DNA of 35,590 nucleotides from Anaerolineae bacterium. Its GTDB lineage: Bacteria; Chloroflexota; Anaerolineae; Promineifilales; Promineifilaceae. A model generated the notes under the pieces. It saw nothing but the letters and a program-made list of their open reading frames with translations. It made no database searches and was not told the origin of the DNA. Where the stretch lies: contig JAHDWJ010000010.1 of NCBI GenBank assembly GCA_023384415.1, positions 123,657 through 159,246 of the forward strand, given 5' to 3'. Position 1 is the stretch's first letter; every line of letters starts with the position of its first letter. Made by a program: the position numbers and the translations under genes. Positions 26,686 through 34,157 of the stretch are shown here, piece by piece.

Positions 26686-27708
26686 ATGGAACGACCCGAT
26701 CTCACTCACGTCTCTGCCGAGGTTTTGGCTTATATTGAATATCTTGAACATCAGCTATTGCTTAAACCGGCTAAACCGGACGCGGCCGCGCCCGAACCCA
26801 CTGAACCCCTTACCTCCATCAACATCGTCACCATCAGCAAAAATGGGGCAGCTAAGCGGACACCACGCCATCTTTATGGCCGCCAACACCGGGCCGGCAT
26901 CGGCGTTTTTGACCTGGATACCCCTGAAACCGACCCTCCCGCCTTTCTGGTTGCCGCCGATATTACCGACCGGCTGCTCCTGTTTACCAACTTTGGCCGG
27001 GTGTTTCCTCTCTCTGTAAGCCGGGTGGCGGAGCGTGAGGTGCGGGGCAAAGGGGAATCGCTCCTGGCCGGGCTGCCGCTGATGAATCAGGAGCGGCTGG
27101 CCGCCGTTTTGCCGGGTACAGGGGGGGAAGATGTGCTGTTAGCCAGCCAGCGGGGCTGGGTGCGGGTGGTGCGGAAAAATTTGCTGGGGATGCAGTTGAT
27201 TCCGGGTATGAGTTTCCACGAAACGAAGGATGGGGGTGAGCTGCGGGCCGCCTGCTGGTCGCCAGGGTCTGGGGATGTGCTGCTGGTGACACGGCAAGGG
27301 AAAGGGGTACGGTTTAACCAGCGACAAATTCCGGCACGAGGGGGCTGCCTGGGGCTGCGGGTAGACCTGGGGGATGAGGTCGCGGCCGCGGCCGCTGTCA
27401 CCGATGAGAGCGGTGTTTTTCTCCTGGGCAGCGATGGCAAAGGCACCATCCGGCAGATGGCTGGGTTTCAAGCCAACAAGGCCCCGGGGGCCGGGGGGAA
27501 GCTGCTGATGAAGGTGGATGAACTGGTAGGCGCGGCCGCACTCTTGCCTGATCAGGACATTTTCATCATTTCGCGGCTGGGCAAACTAATCCGCTTTCCC
27601 GCTGAAGAGATTCCGGCCAAAGAGGGGGCCGTGCAGGGGGTCAACTGTATCACTTTGCGGGGAGATGCGGCCGCTGCCTGTGGCGTCAGTGGGTTCGCGG
27701 CCGCGTAG
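26686..27708 (+). CDS. Stand-alone GyrA/ParC C-terminal beta-pinwheel protein
   Basis: About 340 residues. After a short helical start (LAYIEYLEHQLLL) and an Ala/Pro linker, the sequence consists of repeated blades of the DNA-wrapping domain of gyrase A. Blade starts are visible as LLFTNFGRVFPL, VLLASQRGWVRVV, VLLVTRQGKGVRF, VFLLGSDGKGTIRQ and IFIISRLGKLIRF. REVRGKGESLLAGLPL resembles the GyrA-box/segment between blades. The breakage-reunion domain with the catalytic Tyr is absent. Free GyrA-CTD-like proteins may bind or wrap DNA; that is inference. ATG 26686 is preferred; the frame is open from 26380 but overlaps the phosphoesterase. Six GCGGCCGC octamers lie in it, the last just before the stop. 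Confidence 0.82.
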   Translation: MERPDLTHVSAEVLAYIEYLEHQLLLKPAKPDAAAPEPTEPLTSINIVTISKNGAAKRTPRHLYGRQHRAGIGVFDLDTPETDPPAFLVAADITDRLLLFTNFGRVFPLSVSRVAEREVRGKGESLLAGLPLMNQERLAAVLPGTGGEDVLLASQRGWVRVVRKNLLGMQLIPGMSFHETKDGGELRAACWSPGSGDVLLVTRQGKGVRFNQRQIPARGGCLGLRVDLGDEVAAAAAVTDESGVFLLGSDGKGTIRQMAGFQANKAPGAGGKLLMKVDELVGAAALLPDQDIFIISRLGKLIRFPAEEIPAKEGAVQGVNCITLRGDAAAACGVSGFAAA

Positions 27709-28113
27709 AGGGTTTTTTCTAGTTCGTAGTTATTGTTCATGGTCTGTTTGATTGGCAGGTAGTGGGCAAGGGTGATTTTACTGATAGATAGTATACCTGA
27801 CACCGGGATAAGCTGAAATCAGCCAGAAATTCATTCGCTGGTCTTTTAAGTTATCATTAGAAACCCGCTCCCTGGGGTTGAGCTAAACTCGGTTTGTGAT
27901 AAAATGCACAATTTGATTGCCAATTTCCTGGAACAGTTGCCAGATTGACCCTGTTAATCAACCCATCTACACTGTTCGATTGGTCTTTAACCTGGCTTAA
28001 CGCTGCCCGGCGATGGGGTAGAGGACGGAGTATCCATATGTGGTGTCATCCGGCTTACATCCCCATCATCCTGTAAAAAGCCAAAAGCGTGTTTACTCAA
28101 TGGAGGTTTAGTG
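27709..28113. other. 400-bp non-coding region upstream of the CBM48-like gene
   Basis: No gene is seen. A possible promoter is TTGAGC (27878-27883) and TAAAAT (27900-27905), spaced 16 bp. Further down GATGGGG (28012-28018) can pair with CCCCATC about 40 bp later, so the leader could fold. GGAGG (28102-28106) is the ribosome site for the next gene. Confidence 0.4.
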
Positions 28114-28407
28114 ATGAAAAAAAGTTATCTCAAAAAAGGGAATGTTTGCAAAGTAACCTTTGAACTCCCCGCAGACATCGCGGCCAAAAATGTTGTTGTC
28201 TTAGGTGAATTTAACAACTGGTCAGCCGAAGCGCATCCCCTGAAAAAAGCGAAAAAAGGGGGCTTTAGCACCACCGTTGCTTTAGAAGCAGGTCAATCTT
28301 ACCGCTTCCGCTATTTGTTAGATGGAGAGCGGTGGGAAAATGATCCCGAAGCGGACAGCTATGCGCTAAACAGTTTTGGCACAAAAGATTCGGTTGTAGT
28401 CCTGTAA
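28114..28407 (+). CDS. Single-domain CBM48/AMPK-type glycogen-binding protein
   Basis: A 97-residue protein that is almost entirely one early-set beta domain as found at the start of glycogen branching and debranching enzymes and in AMPK beta subunits. VVVLGEFNNWSAEAHPLKK is the carbohydrate-binding strand with the conserved Trp, and YRFRYLLDGERWENDPEAD gives the second half. It has no catalytic part. The GGAGG site seven bases upstream favours ATG 28114 over GTG 28111. A strong terminator follows. With a debranching enzyme downstream, a role in attaching to glycogen is likely (inference). Confidence 0.88.
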   Translation: MKKSYLKKGNVCKVTFELPADIAAKNVVVLGEFNNWSAEAHPLKKAKKGGFSTTVALEAGQSYRFRYLLDGERWENDPEADSYALNSFGTKDSVVVL

Positions 28408-28442
28408 TTTTGTAGGCGTAACGGTTTACCGTTAAGCAAAAG

Positions 28443-28480
28443 AAAGACCTGTTCTCTTAGAGGGGCAGGTCTTTTTTTTA
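28443..28480 (+). terminator. Intrinsic terminator after the CBM48-like gene
   Basis: AAAGACCTG (28443-28451) pairs with CAGGTCTTT (28466-28474), with a T-run continuing to about 28479. It ends this gene as a monocistronic unit. Confidence 0.88.
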
Positions 28481-28584
28481 TCTTCTGAATCGTGTTAAGA
28501 TCGGAGAGCAGTGGCAATGAATGATGGGGGGTATCCTGGCAAAAAATGGTGGTGGGCCATGCAGCACAACTTTCTTATTTGTGG

Positions 28585-28625
28585 GGGCTTGGGCGGGCAA
28601 GAAAGAATCTTGTCCGCCCAAGCCC
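28585..28625. repeat. Long hairpin, 18-bp arms
   Basis: GGGCTTGGGCGGGCAAGA and TCTTGTCCGCCCAAGCCC pair with one G-T around AAGAA. There is no T-run on either side. The GC-rich hairpin could be a repeat unit or a site for a protein. The rest of 28481-28653 shows no gene. Confidence 0.7.
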
Positions 28626-28653
28626 TAACCCGGACAAGCCAGAAAAGATTTAG

Positions 28654-28829
28654 CCACAGATGTCACAGATGAGTCCACTGAAAGAAGCCACGAATTTCAC
28701 GAATGAACACGAATTTTTCTTTGCTAACTTTGCGCCTTCGCGTCTCTGCGCGACCTTTTTTCAGTGGAGTCATAGATGAACACAGATTTTTAAGCTATCT
28801 ATGAAAATCCGTTTCATCTGTGGATCGAT
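28654..28829. repeat. CCACAGAT repeat, copy holding an inserted element
   Basis: The outer words CCACAGATGTCACAGAT (left) and GATGAACACAGATTTTTAAGC ... CATCTGTGG (right) match the minus strand of 20399-20452. The copy here is split by a 101-bp element. Confidence 0.7.
28671..28771 (-). mobile_element. MITE-like element, copy A
   Basis: The 101-bp unit has ends GAGTCCACTGAAA and TTTCAGTGGAGTC... that are inverted repeats. The inside is nearly identical to the complement of copy B (33963-34064). Left flank ACAGAT (28665-28670) is followed on the right by ATAGAT (28772-28777), an imperfect 6-bp target duplication. No coding capacity. Confidence 0.7.
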
Positions 28830-28900
28830 TCTTGTTTTCTGTACAAGAAGTTGACTTGTAGGGTAGTAAATATTGAGAAATTACTGGGGGGAGTTAAAAA

Positions 28901-30904
28901 ATGGTGGCAGTGGCAGAAAACAACCGGTGGCAGCAGTTCCCTAATGTACCGATTACCGTGGATTTTGGTCGTGGTCTGGTAAATGATCTAACGCAGATGG
29001 AGCGGCGGGAATGGCTGGTCACGAATGGCATCGGCGGCTATGGTACGGGAACGATTGCCGGGACGCTGGGCCGCTGTTATCACGGTTTGCTGATTGCTGC
29101 GCTGCGGCCGCCACTGGGGCGTACTCTGTTAGTAAGTAAACTGGATGAGACTGTCCGGTTAGGGGGGCAGCGGTTTCGCCTGTACAGCAATCGCTGGTCA
29201 GCGGACCTGGTGGAACCACAAGGGCTGGTGCATCTGGATCGGTTTCATCGGGAAGGGACAACGCCGGTTTGGAGTTACAGCCTGGGGGATTCGCTGCTGG
29301 AAAAACGTATTTGGATGCAGCCGGGAGCTAATACGACATATGTTCGGTATGATTACCAACGTGGCTCGCGGCCGCTTACCATCCACCTCAAAGCGATTCT
29401 CAACCATCGGGACCACCATGCCCGCACCCAGGAAGGGGATTGGCCGATGGCTGTTACCCCCATCGCCAATGGGCTGCAATACCAATGTGACGCGGCCGCT
29501 CCCTTTTATCTCCTGAGCCAAAACGCGGCCGCCGCCCCTCGCGCAGTCTGGTACAAAGAGTATTACCTGCAAACAGAAAATTATCGCGGCCTACCCGATC
29601 ACGAAGACCATCTCTACGCCGGGCTGTTTCAGGCGGCCCTGCAACCCGGCCAAACCTTAACCATGGTCCTGACAACAGACGCGGCCGCGAACCTGGACGG
29701 GCACACCGCTTACCAGGAGCGGCTGGCTTACGAAGCCGCTCTACTCCCCCCTGACCTGTCTCCGCCCCTGGCCACCCTTCACCTGGCCGCCGACCAGTTC
29801 ATCGTTCGCCGGGCCACCCCCACCGACCCCGATGGCCGTACCGTCATCGCCGGGTACCACTGGTTCAGCGACTGGGGGCGGGATACGATGATCGCCCTGC
29901 CTGGCCTGACGCTGACGACTGGGCGGCCCGATGTGGCTCGCTCCATTTTACGCACCTTTGCCCGCTTCGTAGACCAGGGAATGATCCCCAACCGGTTCCC
30001 TGATGAGGGGGAAACCCCGGAATACAACACCGTAGATGCTACGCTCTGGTTCATTGAAGCGATTCGGGCTTACCACGCGGCCGCCAACGATGATGATCTG
30101 CTGCGGGAGATGTTTCCCATCCTGGCGGACATTATCACCTGGCACCAGAAAGGCACCCGGTACAACATCCACGTGGACCCCCAGGACGGGCTGCTATATG
30201 CCGGTGAATCGGGGGTACAGTTGACCTGGATGGATGCTAAAGTGGATGATTGGGTAGTCACGCCGCGCCTGGGTAAGCCGGTGGAGATTAACGCCCTCTG
30301 GTACAATGCCCTGCGCCTGATGGCCGAATGGGCTATTTACCTGGGAGAATCTGCGGCCGCGTACCAGCAAATGGCCGATCAGGTACAGCACAGCTTTGCC
30401 CGCTTTTGGTACAATGAGGGGGGGTATTGTTACGACCTGCTGGATGGCCCCCAGGGGGATGATGCCTCGCTGCGCCCCAATCAACTCCTGGCCGTCTCTT
30501 TGCCCCACTCCCCTTTGACCCCGGCGCAACAAAAAATGGCGGTGGATAGCTGCGGCCGCGACCTGCTCACCCCGCATGGTTTACGCAGCCTGGCCCCCCA
30601 CCATCCCGATTACCACGCCGTGTATGGGGGCGACCGGTACGCCCGCGACGCCGCCTATCACCAGGGTACCGTGTGGGGGTGGCTCATTGGCCCCTTTGTC
30701 ACCGCCCATTACCGGGTATATCAGGATGCTGATTTATCTCGTTCTTATCTCCTTCCCTTACTCCGCCAGTTGAACGATCACGGCGTTGGTAGCCTGAGCG
30801 AAATTTTTGATGCCGATCCCCCCTTTACCCCTCGCGGCTGTATTGCCCAGGCGTGGAGTGTGGCGGAACTGCTGCGCTGTGTTGAGTTACTCAACCCCTT
30901 ATGA
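28901..30904 (+). CDS. Glycogen debranching enzyme (amylo-alpha-1,6-glucosidase type)
   Basis: A 667-residue protein. The N-terminal beta domain begins with REWLVTNGIGGYGTGTIAG and RCYHGLLIAAL, typical of bacterial/archaeal debranching proteins. The C-terminal (alpha/alpha)6 barrel has AGYHWFSDWGRDTMIALPGL, with the acidic residues of the catalytic region, and NTVDATLWFIEAIRAY. It should hydrolyse alpha-1,6 branches of glycogen. A GGGGGAG site precedes the ATG. It overlaps the next gene by ATGA. The gene has eight GCGGCCGC octamers, among the most in the window, read in all three codon phases. Confidence 0.92.
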   Translation: MVAVAENNRWQQFPNVPITVDFGRGLVNDLTQMERREWLVTNGIGGYGTGTIAGTLGRCYHGLLIAALRPPLGRTLLVSKLDETVRLGGQRFRLYSNRWSADLVEPQGLVHLDRFHREGTTPVWSYSLGDSLLEKRIWMQPGANTTYVRYDYQRGSRPLTIHLKAILNHRDHHARTQEGDWPMAVTPIANGLQYQCDAAAPFYLLSQNAAAAPRAVWYKEYYLQTENYRGLPDHEDHLYAGLFQAALQPGQTLTMVLTTDAAANLDGHTAYQERLAYEAALLPPDLSPPLATLHLAADQFIVRRATPTDPDGRTVIAGYHWFSDWGRDTMIALPGLTLTTGRPDVARSILRTFARFVDQGMIPNRFPDEGETPEYNTVDATLWFIEAIRAYHAAANDDDLLREMFPILADIITWHQKGTRYNIHVDPQDGLLYAGESGVQLTWMDAKVDDWVVTPRLGKPVEINALWYNALRLMAEWAIYLGESAAAYQQMADQVQHSFARFWYNEGGYCYDLLDGPQGDDASLRPNQLLAVSLPHSPLTPAQQKMAVDSCGRDLLTPHGLRSLAPHHPDYHAVYGGDRYARDAAYHQGTVWGWLIGPFVTAHYRVYQDADLSRSYLLPLLRQLNDHGVGSLSEIFDADPPFTPRGCIAQAWSVAELLRCVELLNPL

Positions 30905-31257
30905 ACCCCAAGAAGCGTAACATCGTCTATTCCACTGATTCAGCCTTTGCCAAACGGTGTCCCCGGTGTGGCAGCTACCCGTGCCGCTGCCCCCAGCCCA
31001 AGAGCCTGCCCCCTGCTGAACAGACGGCTCATCTGCACCGGGAGAAGAGCGGCCGCGGTGGGAAATGGGTTATCGTGGTCCGCAATTTGCAATTGACCCC
31101 AGAGGATATGAAAAAGTTAGCCACGTACCTTAAACAAAGTTGTGGCACTGGTGGAACCATCAAAGATGGGGTCATTGAGATTCAAGGGGATCAACGAGAA
31201 GCGGTGGCGGCCGCACTCCAAAAATCAGGCTACAAAACCAAACAAGTGGGAGGTTAA
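30901..31257 (+). CDS. SUI1/eIF1-like (YciH family) translation factor
   Basis: A 118-residue protein. The N-terminal part has CPRCGSYPCRCP, a Cys-x2-Cys-x4-Cys-x-Cys arrangement able to bind zinc. Residues 50-115 are the SUI1 fold: GKWVIVVRNLQLTPEDMKKL, then KQSCGTGGTIKDGVIEIQGD and an AALQKSGYKTKQVGG end. In archaea and eukaryotes this fold checks start codons, and E. coli YciH can do so in vitro; the bacterial role is not settled. Start and stop are coupled to neighbours: ATGA overlap upstream, two bases to the next ATG downstream. Confidence 0.9.
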   Translation: MNPKKRNIVYSTDSAFAKRCPRCGSYPCRCPQPKSLPPAEQTAHLHREKSGRGGKWVIVVRNLQLTPEDMKKLATYLKQSCGTGGTIKDGVIEIQGDQREAVAAALQKSGYKTKQVGG

Positions 31258-31259
31258 CC

Positions 31260-32729
31260 ATGCTGTATCGTCTGCTCTTTTTCCTGGCTGTAACCTTTGC
31301 CGTGATTGCGGCCGCGTGCCAGAGTCAGGCCGTAGTCACCAAAGTCATCGAAGTCACCGCCCAAGTGACCACGGAAATCACCGTCGTGGCCCAACTCGTT
31401 ATCACCGCAACTCCAGCCCCCAGCGCAACCCATACCCTCACCCCCATCCCCCCCAGTGAGACCCCCACGCCAGAGCCTACCCCTACCAAAACCCTCTCCC
31501 CCATTCGGGCCACCACTGAGGCGTTAAACGCCCTCGTCGTCGTGCCAACCGCATCGGCCCCGGCTATCGCCCCAGACGATTGGAGCGGCATTGTGCGCCA
31601 GGCGTGTACCATTGTTGAAGAAAATTATGTACGTGACGATTTCAACGGAGTCAATTGGGAGGCCATCTGTAATCGGTACATTGCCAGAGCCGCTACCTTC
31701 ACCGATCAACAGATGTTGTGGATTCATCTGCGTAACCTGATTGCCGAACTAGGGGATGATCACAGCCGTTTTGTTTCTATAGCAGGCATGGCCAATGAGT
31801 TTAATTTGCCGACCAATGACAGCGGCCGCCCCTGGCCGGGAATGGTGATCAACCCGGCCCGTGAAGATGAACAGATTTTTATCTGGCATGTGTGTCGGAC
31901 GGGGCCGGCCGCTTCAGCCGGATTACGCCGGGGGGATGTCATTTTAGCTATTGATGGGCGTACCTTCACCAGAGGGGGTAATGGGTTTGATCAGCAGGAA
32001 ATTGCCCAGGCGATGTATGGTGATGACAAAAGCTCGGCCACCTTCACCGTGCTGCGTGGCCCGAACAGCCAGCCCCAAGATATTACCCTGAGTTACGGCG
32101 GGGCCAGTGGCTGTGATGGCTGGGTCTATGGGTTGATCAGTGATGATCCCCCCATTGGCTACATCCGCATCCCCAATTTTGGGGGCGCCACCGATACGTT
32201 TGTCCTGGAGCTGCTCAAAGAGATGGAAACGGATGAGCCGTTAGCCGGACTGATTCTGGATGTGCGCCATAATCCAGGGGGAAACGCGGATCGGACTCTC
32301 TCTATTTTTACCGAAGGCACCTTTGGCACGTTGGGGCCGCTGCGGGCTGATGCCACCCGCACCACCTACCGGATCCCGGGGCCGGTTAAGTGGGATACGA
32401 CGGCCCTAATTGTTGTTTTGACTGATGGGGGCAGCCACAGTGCCGCCGAATATTTTGCTATTGTGATGCAGTTAAGCGGCCGCGCTCTCATCGTCGGCTA
32501 TAACACCGCTGGCAACACTGAAGGAATTGTCAGCTTCAACCTGGCTGATGGCTCGATTATTCGCCTGGCAGTGCAGATACTTGTTTTGCCTGATGGCTCG
32601 CTCATTGAAGACGTAGGCGTTACCCCAGATATTCTCGTTCCCCTGGGGGAATGGGGACTGCGGGAGCTACCTGATGTGCAGTTGATGGCTGCGTATGAAG
32701 CCCTGCTTGGCCAGATAGAAGGGGAGTAG
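31260..32729 (+). CDS. S41-family peptidase lipoprotein (PDZ + tail-specific protease fold)
   Basis: A 489-residue exported protein. The signal peptide ends in a lipobox with Cys near residue 20 (VIAAACQSQ), then a Thr/Pro-rich linker to about residue 100. A PDZ-like domain follows (GPAASAGLRRGDVILAIDGR), then the S41 core: GYIRIPNFGG, LILDVRHNPGGN and the nucleophile Ser in TDGGSHSAAEYFA. In classical CtpA the Lys partner lies in GKGSVQ; here the aligned segment is NTAGNTEGIVSF, with Asn in place of Lys. It may use a different general base, as some S41 branches do, or be inactive. It is co-transcribed with the SUI1 gene. Confidence 0.85.
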   Translation: MLYRLLFFLAVTFAVIAAACQSQAVVTKVIEVTAQVTTEITVVAQLVITATPAPSATHTLTPIPPSETPTPEPTPTKTLSPIRATTEALNALVVVPTASAPAIAPDDWSGIVRQACTIVEENYVRDDFNGVNWEAICNRYIARAATFTDQQMLWIHLRNLIAELGDDHSRFVSIAGMANEFNLPTNDSGRPWPGMVINPAREDEQIFIWHVCRTGPAASAGLRRGDVILAIDGRTFTRGGNGFDQQEIAQAMYGDDKSSATFTVLRGPNSQPQDITLSYGGASGCDGWVYGLISDDPPIGYIRIPNFGGATDTFVLELLKEMETDEPLAGLILDVRHNPGGNADRTLSIFTEGTFGTLGPLRADATRTTYRIPGPVKWDTTALIVVLTDGGSHSAAEYFAIVMQLSGRALIVGYNTAGNTEGIVSFNLADGSIIRLAVQILVLPDGSLIEDVGVTPDILVPLGEWGLRELPDVQLMAAYEALLGQIEGE

Positions 32730-32751
32730 GCACAGCTATTTTGTGGCAATG

Positions 32752-32776
32752 ACCACGGATAGAGGGGAGTACGGAT
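32752..32776 (+). repeat. Dispersed CCACGGATAGA repeat, copy 2
   Basis: ACCACGGATAGAGGGGAG followed by TACGGAT. It is followed by GGTGAGG, which recurs in altered form after copy 3. Confidence 0.6.
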
Positions 32777-32839
32777 AGGCGGTGAGGTAAACCTTTGGCA
32801 GGCTAACAGGGGTATGTACTGAGATATGCGGTGAAGATG

Positions 32840-32863
32840 GCCACGGATAGATGGAATACGGAT
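32840..32863 (+). repeat. Dispersed CCACGGATAGA repeat, copy 3
   Basis: GCCACGGATAGATGGAA followed by TACGGAT, 88 bp after copy 2 in direct orientation. The inverted copy is at 21-44, over 32 kb away. Confidence 0.6.
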
Positions 32864-32911
32864 GGGTTGTGAGACATATCTTCGGCGTACTTAGGGCTAA
32901 ACGGTGACAAG

Positions 32912-33268
32912 ATGGAAGAGACACGCTTTATCGGGGAAGCGATTGTGGTTGAGCATGACCACCCCCCACTGCTGGAGAAGCGTCCAGGCTGCCCAGACCG
33001 ATTTGTCTGGGCAGGGGAACGGTTTATCATTGTGGAGAAGTTACAAGAATGGCATGATTACCGTCGCCGCGGCCGCATGGCTATGAATATGCGCCCAGAA
33101 CATGCTGCCCACGCTGCCGGGCATGGCTCTTGGGGAGTTGGCCGTGATTATTATCGTGTTCGGGTGACTGGCGGCCGCATCTTTGATCTTTATTATGACC
33201 GCGCCCCCAAAGGGTCAGACCAGCGCAAAGGAAGCTGGCATCTTTATCGAGAAATTGACCATGACTAG
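32912..33268 (+). CDS. DUF6504-like small protein
   Basis: A 118-residue soluble protein. The pattern FIGEAIVVEHDHPPLLEKRPGCP followed by RFVWAGERFIIVEKLQEWHDYRRRGR resembles DUF6504 proteins, with a Trp-rich beta fold (prefix strand, WAGERF, EWHDY). The end, VRVTGGRIFDLYYDRAP...WHLYREID, also fits. Function is unknown. The last bases overlap rpe by 8 bp, so the two are probably translated together. Two GCGGCCGC octamers lie in it. Confidence 0.65.
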   Translation: MEETRFIGEAIVVEHDHPPLLEKRPGCPDRFVWAGERFIIVEKLQEWHDYRRRGRMAMNMRPEHAAHAAGHGSWGVGRDYYRVRVTGGRIFDLYYDRAPKGSDQRKGSWHLYREIDHD

Positions 33269-33953
33269 CCCCATCCTCGCCCCCTCTATTTTGGCCGCTG
33301 ATTTTGCCCGCCTGGGTGAACAGGTGGAAGAAGCGTATCAGGCTGGCTGTACCTTTATCCACGTGGATGTGATGGACGGCCATTTTGTGCCCAACATTTC
33401 TATTGGTCCATTGGTGGTGAGGGCGCTGCGGCCGCGAGCCAACCATTACGCCGCCACCCTGGATGTTCACCTGATGATCGAACAACCTGACCGGTACCTG
33501 GCCGATTTTGTCCAGGCCGGGGCGGACATCTTGACCGTCCATGTGGAAGCGTGTCCCCATCTCCATCGCACCGTCCAGGCCATCCGCGAACTGGGGGTAA
33601 AACCAGGGGTAGCCCTCAATCCAGCCACCCCATTGGCCGCCCTGGAAGAAATTTTACCCCTGGTAGATTTGTTTCTGATCATGTCTGTCAACCCTGGATT
33701 TGGCGGGCAAAGCTACATTCCTCATAGTACGGCTAAAATCCACCGCCTGCGCCAGATGTTAGACGCCATCGGCTCAACGGCGCTGTTACAGGTGGATGGG
33801 GGGATCAATGAGCAGACGATTGGGGAAGCCGCGGCCGCGGGGGCAACCGTTTTAGTCGCCGGGAGTGCCATATTTAACCAACACCGCTCTGTTCAGGATA
33901 ATATTGCCCACCTCACAACAGCTGCTTCATTGGTGACAAAGCTAACGGGGTAA
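33261..33953 (+). CDS. rpe: Ribulose-phosphate 3-epimerase
   Basis: A 230-residue TIM-barrel metalloenzyme that interconverts ribulose 5-phosphate and xylulose 5-phosphate in the pentose phosphate pathway. SILAADFARLGEQ starts the protein, the metal/catalytic HVDVMDGHFVPNISIG lies near residue 35, HLMIEQPDRY near 70, MSVNPGFGGQSY near 140 and the catalytic Asp in QVDGGI near 178. ATG 33261 (MTSPILAPSILAAD) is the start; the frame is open earlier but overlaps the DUF6504-like gene. The CCACAGAT repeat begins right after its stop. Confidence 0.95.
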   Translation: MTSPILAPSILAADFARLGEQVEEAYQAGCTFIHVDVMDGHFVPNISIGPLVVRALRPRANHYAATLDVHLMIEQPDRYLADFVQAGADILTVHVEACPHLHRTVQAIRELGVKPGVALNPATPLAALEEILPLVDLFLIMSVNPGFGGQSYIPHSTAKIHRLRQMLDAIGSTALLQVDGGINEQTIGEAAAAGATVLVAGSAIFNQHRSVQDNIAHLTTAASLVTKLTG

Positions 33954-33954
33954 T

Positions 33955-34095
33955 CCACAGATGACTCCACTGAAAAAAGATCGCGCAGAGACGCGAAGGC
34001 GCAAAGTTACCAAAGAAAAACTCGTGTTCATTCGTGAAATTCGTGGCTTCTTTTCAGTGGACTCACAGATGGACACAGATTTTCACAGATGCCAC
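33955..34095. repeat. CCACAGAT repeat, second copy holding an inserted element
   Basis: CCACAGAT (left) and ACAGATGGACACAGATTTTCACAGATG (right) flank copy B of the MITE-like element. The outer words have the same order as at 28654-28829, whereas the inserted element is inverted. Confidence 0.7.
33963..34064 (+). mobile_element. MITE-like element, copy B
   Basis: The 102-bp unit begins GACTCCACTGAAAA and ends TTTTCAGTGGACTC (13 of 14 terminal bases inverted). It is flanked on both sides by ACAGAT (33957-33962 and 34065-34070). The interior joins a GAGACGCGAAGGCGCAAAG part and an ATTCGTGAAATTCGTGGC part. No gene inside. Confidence 0.72.
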
Positions 34096-34157
34096 GCGGC
34101 CGTTCAGCCTGCCACAGGCCATATCCGGGAATACGCAGCTTGCTTCGCTCCTCGGCT

